Part shown: in pieces, positions 58,475 through 64,000 of the stretch
How the letters are laid out: the number at the start of each line of letters is the position of its first letter
Position numbering within the stretch: position 1 is the first letter of the stretch
Origin: Roseovarius aestuariivivens
GTDB lineage: Bacteria > Pseudomonadota > Alphaproteobacteria > Rhodobacterales > Rhodobacteraceae
DNA: 64,000 bases
Reading direction: 5' to 3'
NCBI RefSeq assembly: GCF_004761875.1
Contig: NZ_SJEY01000002.1
Span: forward strand, 372,001-436,000
Program-made: the position numbers and the translations under genes
The notes under the pieces: generated by a model
What the model was told of the DNA's origin: nothing
The model's input: only the letters and a program-made list of their open reading frames with translations
The model's database searches: none

Positions 58475-59673
58475 AGTGGTTCGGCATTATTCTGATCTTT
58501 GTGTTCCCAGGTTTTTCTTTGGCGCAGTCAAGCACCGTGCTTCCGGCAGAACTTTCTCTGACTGTCGAGATTGACACGCGTGAACATACGCCGCTTGCGC
58601 GCGAAATGATCCTGATCCGCATTCAAGGCACCTACCGTCGCCACATCACGCGTGAAGTTTTGCAGCAACCGGATCTCGCAGGCTTCAACTGGTCGCAACT
58701 TGGGCCGGACCGCTGGTGGGAAGAGCGTATCAATGGCCGCAAGGTAAAACGGTTCGAGCGGAAAATGGCCCTGTTTCCTGATGCGGGCGGGACCCTTACG
58801 ATCGGCTCGTTTACTCATAACCTTACCTTGACCGACGAGGGCGATGACTGGTTCGATCATGCGATAAAGTCAGAACCACTCACGATCAAAGTCGATCCCG
58901 CGCCCCAGGTCGAAGACTGGTGGTTTCCAACGGGCCGGTTGCGCATATCTGACAAATGGTCGAACGCCCCTGACCAACTGACGCCCGGAGAGGGAGTTTT
59001 ACGAATAGTTCAGGTGGAAGCGCTTGGCGTAACACCAGAGATGATGCCGCCGATGCCGGAATTGACCTCGCCCTCCGCAATGATCTTTGCCCATCCGGAG
59101 AAACGTTTGGTAGAGTTGTCGCCACAAGGACCGGTAACGCATGCCTTCTGGCGCTGGACGATCCGGCCCAGCAACGACACGTCCACCATTGTTGAACCAT
59201 TGCGCTTCTCGTATTTCGACACCACGACGCGGGAACACCACGACGTCGTCATCACCGCCCAACGGGTGGCCTATGAACACGCCTCGGCACCACTCCGGGC
59301 TATGGTTGTGCCGGCAGAGCCTGTACGCCTGCCTGGCATTCCGGCGGCCGCGACCGGACTCTTTGTATTCTTGCTATGCTTCTTCCACGGCGTTTCCGGC
59401 TGGAGCTTCGAAGGCATATCGGCGCTCCGCCGGCTCCCTGTTCTTGATCCACTCGTTCGGAAACTGCGGCGCGCAGCCGCCTCTGGCGACGCGAGGGCGG
59501 TCCGACAGGCTGCGTCAGCCCTCCTGCGGCGGGACGGGGTCGATCCACGACATTCGAAGCTGATCGCGCAGTTAGACCGAGCCATATTCGCGCCGAAAGT
59601 GCGCGATCTGAACCTGACAGACTTCGTGCGATCTTTCCTCTCCGCCAGACGCGGGGCTGATACCAACGGCTGA
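58471..59673 (+). CDS. BatD-like protein
   Basis: 400 residues. A signal peptide (MKWFGIILIFVFPGFSLAQ), beta-rich domains (LSLTVEIDTREHTPLAREMILIRIQGTYRRHITREVL) and one late transmembrane helix (LFVFLLCFFHGVSGW) with a cytoplasmic tail match BatD. It overlaps the TPR gene by four bases and ends the operon. Confidence 0.75.
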   Translation: MKWFGIILIFVFPGFSLAQSSTVLPAELSLTVEIDTREHTPLAREMILIRIQGTYRRHITREVLQQPDLAGFNWSQLGPDRWWEERINGRKVKRFERKMALFPDAGGTLTIGSFTHNLTLTDEGDDWFDHAIKSEPLTIKVDPAPQVEDWWFPTGRLRISDKWSNAPDQLTPGEGVLRIVQVEALGVTPEMMPPMPELTSPSAMIFAHPEKRLVELSPQGPVTHAFWRWTIRPSNDTSTIVEPLRFSYFDTTTREHHDVVITAQRVAYEHASAPLRAMVVPAEPVRLPGIPAAATGLFVFLLCFFHGVSGWSFEGISALRRLPVLDPLVRKLRRAAASGDARAVRQAASALLRRDGVDPRHSKLIAQLDRAIFAPKVRDLNLTDFVRSFLSARRGADTNG

Positions 59674-59750
59674 ATTGCCCGAATCCACATTCGGAGTCAT
59701 CGTCGTACGGCGCAGAAAAAAATTTATGAACGCGCAAACGGGAGGACAAA

Positions 59751-60383
59751 ATGGGACTATTCGACAATTTGTTTGGCGGCGGCTCGGACTCTGGGCCATC
59801 AACTCCGAAGTATACTCATGTTAAAATCCATCCGCAGGTCGATGGGGGCATTCCGCCTACCTCGCCGTCGTTTTCCGGCGGCACGCTGACGTGCAAATGC
59901 TCGAAGGACCCTGTAGTAGTGTCCGTCGATGCGCAGACTGCGCATAACCATGTATGCGGCTGCACCAAGTGCTGGAAACCCGATGGCGCGATCTTCAGCC
60001 AAATTGCAGTTGTTTCGCGAGACAAAGTCTCGGTGAAGGAAAACGGCGACAAACTTGAGATCGTCGATCCAGAGGCCGCAATTCAACGTTACGCATGCAA
60101 GGACTGCGGCACGCATATGTACGGTCGTATTGAGAACACCAATCATCCGTTTCACGGCCTCGATTTCGTACACACTGAGCTCTCCGCGCAGAAGGGCTGG
60201 GCCGCGCCGGAATTCGCGGCATTCGTGTCATCGATCATCGAAAGTGGGGTCGATCCATCAAAAATGGACGATATCCGCGGTCGCCTGAAAGAACTCGGAC
60301 TCGAGCCCTATGACTGCCTTTCGCCACCGTTGATGGACGCGATCGCCACGCATGTCGCCAAGCAGAACGGCGTCCTGAAGTAA
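59751..60383 (+). CDS. gfa: Glutathione-dependent formaldehyde-activating enzyme (Gfa)
   Basis: 210 residues with the Gfa/CENP-V zinc-binding pattern: [40 protein letters not shown]. It catalyses or speeds formation of S-hydroxymethylglutathione, which would then be oxidised by a class III alcohol dehydrogenase not seen in this window. GGAGG at 59741-59745 precedes the ATG. A hairpin follows. Confidence 0.9.
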   Translation: MGLFDNLFGGGSDSGPSTPKYTHVKIHPQVDGGIPPTSPSFSGGTLTCKCSKDPVVVSVDAQTAHNHVCGCTKCWKPDGAIFSQIAVVSRDKVSVKENGDKLEIVDPEAAIQRYACKDCGTHMYGRIENTNHPFHGLDFVHTELSAQKGWAAPEFAAFVSSIIESGVDPSKMDDIRGRLKELGLEPYDCLSPPLMDAIATHVAKQNGVLK

Positions 60384-60398
60384 CCGGGTCTCCCAGGG

Positions 60399-60443
60399 AC
60401 GGCGCCGGGTTATCGCGTTTAAGCGGTTCCCGGCGTCGTTTGT
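60399..60443 (+). terminator. Terminator after gfa
   Basis: An 11-bp stem pairs 60399-60409 with 60429-60439 (one G-T wobble) and is followed by TTGTTG. It lies 16 bases after the gfa stop. Confidence 0.6.
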
Positions 60444-60503
60444 TGTGATGCCTTGCAAAAGCTGGTCAATCAGATAACCTCCTGTACTACGGGAGGAAAT
60501 GCT

Positions 60504-61229
60504 ATGGATTACCATGCTCATGCGGCAACGCACGGAGATGTGTCTTCTGTACTGATCGTGGATGATCATCCGCTTTACCGGGATGCCCTTGCGTCTGCGA
60601 TCAATCTGGTTTTTCCGGAAAGCGAGATTTCGCAGACAGAAACCCTGCGTCAGGCTCTGGAATTGATCGACAAGGGTGCTCAGCCAGACCTCGTGATGTT
60701 TGACCTCAAGCTGCCCGATGTCTGTGGGATTTCCGGGTTTCTTGCATTGCGCGACAGGTTGCCATCTACGCCGATCCTTGTGATCTCGGCGCTTGCGTCG
60801 GTCGAGCTCGTACAAACCCTGATGCGCGAAGGAGCGGCAGGTTTTCTGCCAAAGGAAACTTCTGCTCAGCATCTCAAGGAGGTCTTGGCGCGAGTCGGCG
60901 AGGGGCAAACCTATGTGCCGAAGAACTACGAAAACCCAAGCCGAGGGCAGCCTCAAATTGAGGACCCGGTGACCGAACGCTCAAAGCTTGCAGTGCTAAC
61001 GCCGCAACAACAAAAGATCATGCGACTGATCTGTGCGGGCAAAGCGAACAAGCAGATAGCGTATGAACTTTCGCTTGCCGAGGCGACGGTGAAGGCTCAT
61101 ATCACCGCACTTCTGCGGCGTTTGGGCGTGCGCAACCGGACCCAGGCGGCTGTTCTTGTCGAAAGTGAATCGCCGACGCAGTTTCAGGATTCCGAAGATC
61201 CCGAAGCGCGTGCGTTTCTAAGCCGGTAG
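60504..61229 (+). CDS. NarL/FixJ-family response regulator
   Basis: 241 residues: a receiver domain (acidic pair Asp20-Asp21 in LIVDDHPLYRDA, phospho-acceptor Asp67 in LVMFDLKLPD) and a C-terminal LuxR-type HTH (LTPQQQKIMRLICAGKANKQIAYELSLAEATVKAHITALLRRLGVRNRTQA). The start at 60504 has GGGAGGA upstream. It leads an operon with a FIST protein and a histidine kinase and is the likely output of that pathway. Confidence 0.92.
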   Translation: MDYHAHAATHGDVSSVLIVDDHPLYRDALASAINLVFPESEISQTETLRQALELIDKGAQPDLVMFDLKLPDVCGISGFLALRDRLPSTPILVISALASVELVQTLMREGAAGFLPKETSAQHLKEVLARVGEGQTYVPKNYENPSRGQPQIEDPVTERSKLAVLTPQQQKIMRLICAGKANKQIAYELSLAEATVKAHITALLRRLGVRNRTQAAVLVESESPTQFQDSEDPEARAFLSR

Positions 61230-61235
61230 AGCGAC

Positions 61236-62393
61236 ATGCGCGATCATTTCGCCGGACCCAGCTTTGTTCGGGTCGCGCACTCAAATGCTCCAGTCGCCGC
61301 CGATGCCGTGGAAGAAGTTGTATCGGCGTTGCCGATGCAGGAAATCTGTTTCATTATCGCGTTCTTGCCACAGTCCCTCGATCGTGATGCGGTTGCCCAG
61401 CATCTTGATAAATTGCTTGGTGGTATCCCGGTTTTTGGATGCACCAGCGCCGGGCAAATCACGCCCGAAGGATACGAAGCCGACGCTTTGTTGTTGTTGG
61501 CATTTCCGCGGGCATACTTCCGTTGCGCGTCGATCCTGATCCACCCGTTACAGCCGATTTCGACGTCCACGATTGCGGCTCAAGTGGCCAAGCATCAGTC
61601 TCAGTTCCAGCATACAGCAGGTTGGAACCGGTTTGCGCTGGTCTTCGCAGACGGGCTTTCCAAGCAAGAAGACCTGCTGACCTCTACGTTGGAAGCCGTG
61701 TTGACGGAGACCCCTCTGTTCGGCGGCTCGGCGGGGGATGGATTGGAATTTCGGGAAACCTGCGTGTTGCAGAACGGTAAGTTTCATAATAACGCCGCGC
61801 TTCTGCTTTTGATCGAGACCAGTCTCGTTTTTTCCGGGTTCAGTTTCGATCATTTCCTCCCGACCGACACGCAACTGGTGATTACGGCCGCAGACCCGGA
61901 GAATCGTACTGTTTTTGAGATAAATGGCGCGCCGGCGGCACAGGAATACGCGCGTCTTATCGGCTGTACCGTCGATCAGCTTTCACCGCAGGTCTTTGCA
62001 GAGCATCCGATTCTCGTGCGGCATCAGAATAATTACTTCGTGCGTGCGATCAGCGATGCTGCCGAAGACGGGTCCCTGTCTTTCCTCGCGGCCATTGATG
62101 ACGGAGTGATTCTCACGCTTGGCAGGGGCAAGGAAATCATCGAAACGCTTCGCTCCGGGCTCAAACTGCAGAACAATGCCGGAGAACCGCCGGATTTCAT
62201 TCTCGGTTTTGATTGCGTGCTGCGTAAACTCGAAATTGAGCAGAAGCATCTGCATGACACAGTCTCGGACGCCTTTCGTGATGCGAGAGTCTTGGGTTTC
62301 AACACCTATGGCGAACAGCATTGTGGCGTCCACATGAATCAGACTTTCGTCGGCGTCGCCTTCTTTGCGCCAGAACGTGGGAGGCTTGATTGA
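61236..62393 (+). CDS. FIST-domain sensor protein (NosP-like)
   Basis: 385 residues with FIST N and C domains: FIIAFLPQSLDRDAVAQHL, the GCTSAGQITPEGYE block, a GLSKQEDLL/GGSAGDGL block, and the C-terminal FCVLRK-like and NTYGEQHCGVHMNQTFVGVAFF end. FIST proteins of the NosP class bind heme and sense nitric oxide in Pseudomonas and Shewanella, acting on an adjacent kinase. It starts 6 bases after the regulator and overlaps the kinase gene. Heme binding cannot be confirmed from sequence. Confidence 0.82.
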   Translation: MRDHFAGPSFVRVAHSNAPVAADAVEEVVSALPMQEICFIIAFLPQSLDRDAVAQHLDKLLGGIPVFGCTSAGQITPEGYEADALLLLAFPRAYFRCASILIHPLQPISTSTIAAQVAKHQSQFQHTAGWNRFALVFADGLSKQEDLLTSTLEAVLTETPLFGGSAGDGLEFRETCVLQNGKFHNNAALLLLIETSLVFSGFSFDHFLPTDTQLVITAADPENRTVFEINGAPAAQEYARLIGCTVDQLSPQVFAEHPILVRHQNNYFVRAISDAAEDGSLSFLAAIDDGVILTLGRGKEIIETLRSGLKLQNNAGEPPDFILGFDCVLRKLEIEQKHLHDTVSDAFRDARVLGFNTYGEQHCGVHMNQTFVGVAFFAPERGRLD

Positions 62394-64000
62394 ACCTTAT
62401 CGATCCCGATGCCCCTCTGGCAACGCAGCTCGAGCGTCAGTCGCGGATCATTGCCGCCTTGATGCGCCGCGCAGACCGTCAGAACGAAGTGTCGCTTTCC
62501 GCCTACAGTGCATTTCAATCTGCCATCGAGTTGCAAGCGCAAGTTGCGGCCAAAACCCGCGATTTGGAGCGCGCCGCAACCGAATTGGAGACGATCCGTG
62601 GCGATCGAGAGCGCACGCGCCGCAATCTGCACGATGCCCTGTCTGCGATGGAAGAGGGATTTGCGCTTTTCACCGATGGCCGACTTAATATTTGCAACGA
62701 CCTTTTCCGCAATCTGCTGCCCGATATCGCCGACCAGGTCGCCTCCGGCATCACGCTGGACAAGTATTTCGAGTTGATGACGCAGAGCGCACATCTGCTA
62801 TCGACAGATCGCAAGATCCATCACTCCGCATCGCGTATGGAAAAGCGCAAAGGTGCGGCAACCGTATTGTCCACAGTGATCGGGCTAAGCGGCGATCTTT
62901 GGTACCAGCTCAGCCTGCAGCGCACCTCTTCAGACAACGTGGTGTTGCTTCTGACTGAGATCACGTCGATCGTTCGTCACAACCGTTCGGAAAAAGAAAC
63001 ACTGATAGATCAGCAGGCGGCTTATCTTCAGGCCGTTTTTGAGAATATGACCTCTGGAGTTTGTACATTTTGTGCAGAAGGTCGCGTGATGATGCAGAAC
63101 GGGCAGTTCCGTGCGATCCTCGGCATCCCGTTCACGGTCCTGCAGGTGGGAACTCCACTGACGCGTCTGCTGGACTATATAAAAGCGAACGGTATCATCG
63201 CCGACCGGGCGTTCTTGCGCGCTGATATCTGGCTAGATCAGATCAGACGCAAAGGCACGCTCAATCGACGGGTTCGTCACGGAGATGACCGCGTTCTTGA
63301 TGTCGAGGCGAACGCGTTGCCCGACGGAGGATTTCTGGTCGAACTCAAGGACGTAACGCTGGAAAGCCGGACCACGGAAATGCTTGAAAACCGGGTGCTT
63401 GAGCGTACGGCTGAACTGACCCGCGCCAATGCTCGCCTGACGGAACAGTTCCAGGAAAAGGAGCGGATCGAGGAAGAACTGCGGGTCGCCAAGGAGCGTG
63501 CCGAGGCCGCAGTTTCTTCAAAAACCCGGTTTCTCGCCGCGGCAAGCCACGATCTTCTGCAACCGATCAACGCTTCCAAGCTGTTGATTTCCACCCTGCA
63601 GGAGGCCGCGCGCGATAGCGAATTCTCTCCCATGGTCGAGCGGCTCTACCGGGCCTTCAATTCCACAGAGCAGCTTTTGCACGCGCTTCTGGATATTTCG
63701 CGACTGGAAAGCGCGGACCCCAACGAGGTCACTCCAACCGAAGTCAATCTCGGTGCACTGATGGAGAACGTTCTTGCCGATCAACTGCCTTTGGCAGAAA
63801 AGAAAAATGTTCGGCTCGGCGTAGTGCCTTGCAAAGCGTTTGTCTGGTCGGATCAAGTCTTTCTTTTGCGCTCTGTTCAAAATCTCGTGGTGAATGCCAT
63901 CCAGTACACGGATCCTGGCGGACGTGTTCTGGTGGGATGCCGCCGGCGTGGAGGCAAAGCCGTTCTCCAAGTCTGGGACAATGGCATCGGGATCAATCCG
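62390..64000 (+). CDS. PAS-domain sensor histidine kinase (NahK/ErcS-like), partial
   Basis: At least 537 residues, running off the end of the window. The TTG start at 62390 overlaps the FIST stop (TTGA). An N-terminal coiled coil (about 10-70), two PAS-like domains (around MEEGFALFTDGRLNICND and FENMTSGVCTFCAEGRVMMQN), a second coiled coil (VLERTAELTRANARL) and a HisKA domain with His387 (AASHDLLQPINA) are followed by the N box SVQNLVVNAIQYTD and the first glycine box. LLQPINA-type kinases are the NahK/ErcS' group, often with a receiver beyond the kinase domain, which would lie outside this window. Confidence 0.88.
   Translation, partial: MNLIDPDAPLATQLERQSRIIAALMRRADRQNEVSLSAYSAFQSAIELQAQVAAKTRDLERAATELETIRGDRERTRRNLHDALSAMEEGFALFTDGRLNICNDLFRNLLPDIADQVASGITLDKYFELMTQSAHLLSTDRKIHHSASRMEKRKGAATVLSTVIGLSGDLWYQLSLQRTSSDNVVLLLTEITSIVRHNRSEKETLIDQQAAYLQAVFENMTSGVCTFCAEGRVMMQNGQFRAILGIPFTVLQVGTPLTRLLDYIKANGIIADRAFLRADIWLDQIRRKGTLNRRVRHGDDRVLDVEANALPDGGFLVELKDVTLESRTTEMLENRVLERTAELTRANARLTEQFQEKERIEEELRVAKERAEAAVSSKTRFLAAASHDLLQPINASKLLISTLQEAARDSEFSPMVERLYRAFNSTEQLLHALLDISRLESADPNEVTPTEVNLGALMENVLADQLPLAEKKNVRLGVVPCKAFVWSDQVFLLRSVQNLVVNAIQYTDPGGRVLVGCRRRGGKAVLQVWDNGIGINP

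Overview
This window reads as chromosomal DNA of an alphaproteobacterium of the Rhodobacterales (Roseobacter group). The grounds are the PhyR/NepR/EcfG general stress locus, the hemD-Mic60-hemY cluster, the dnaA-dnaN-recF-LysE-gyrB order, the DUF2927 gene and the Bat/MoxR operon, together with moderately high GC and many ATGA-type overlaps. No database search was possible, so family names come from motifs visible in the translations.

Layout. 1-5.2 kb: a DUF1328 membrane peptide behind an EcfG-type promoter, NADP-glutamate dehydrogenase, then phyR (minus) divergent from nepR-ecfG-histidine kinase. 5.3-12 kb: tRNA-Thr(CGU), hemY, a Mic60/mitofilin homologue and hemD on the minus strand, then tsaD-gpsA-yciI-EVE on the plus strand. 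12.2-15.8 kb: a decaying flagellar cluster, with a 5' stub of motB, flgN, flgJ, a fliK split by an in-frame stop, and flgD. 16-19.1 kb: YjbE/YjbF/YjbH-type exopolysaccharide genes. 19.2-25.2 kb: ubiB-ubiE, mutM, a crotonase, a divergent SHMT-like PLP enzyme and rpsT. 25.7-32.7 kb: dnaA, dnaN, recF, a LysE-family exporter and gyrB.

32,715-52,613 is a complete Tn7-like transposon of 19,899 bp. Its ends start TGTAGG/CCTACA inside a 24-bp imperfect inverted repeat (20/24 identical). It is flanked by a perfect 5-bp target duplication, CCAAA, that begins immediately after the gyrB stop codon. The element encodes TnsA, TnsB, TnsC and a long TniQ/TnsD-type target selector at the gyrB-distal end. All its main cargo looks like anti-phage defence: a Septu-type pair (ATPase plus HNH), a Gabija-type pair (OLD-family ATPase/TOPRIM nuclease plus UvrD-like helicase), and a third, unrecognised module made of an HNH nuclease with an N-terminal reader-like domain and a 1,749-residue DEDD exonuclease-RecQ-UvrD fusion. 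A PD-(D/E)XK protein is divergent from tnsA.

52.7-64 kb returns to the chromosome: a DUF2927 secreted protein, a MoxR-DUF58-small membrane protein-BatA-BatB-TPR-BatD operon, a glutathione-dependent formaldehyde-activating enzyme, and a LuxR-type response regulator, FIST-domain (NosP-like) protein and PAS histidine kinase (NahK-like) operon that runs off the end of the window.

The most interesting items are the precisely bounded Tn7-like element using the gyrB 3' end as its attachment site, and the HNH/DEDD-RecQ-UvrD pair it carries, which I cannot match to a named defence system.
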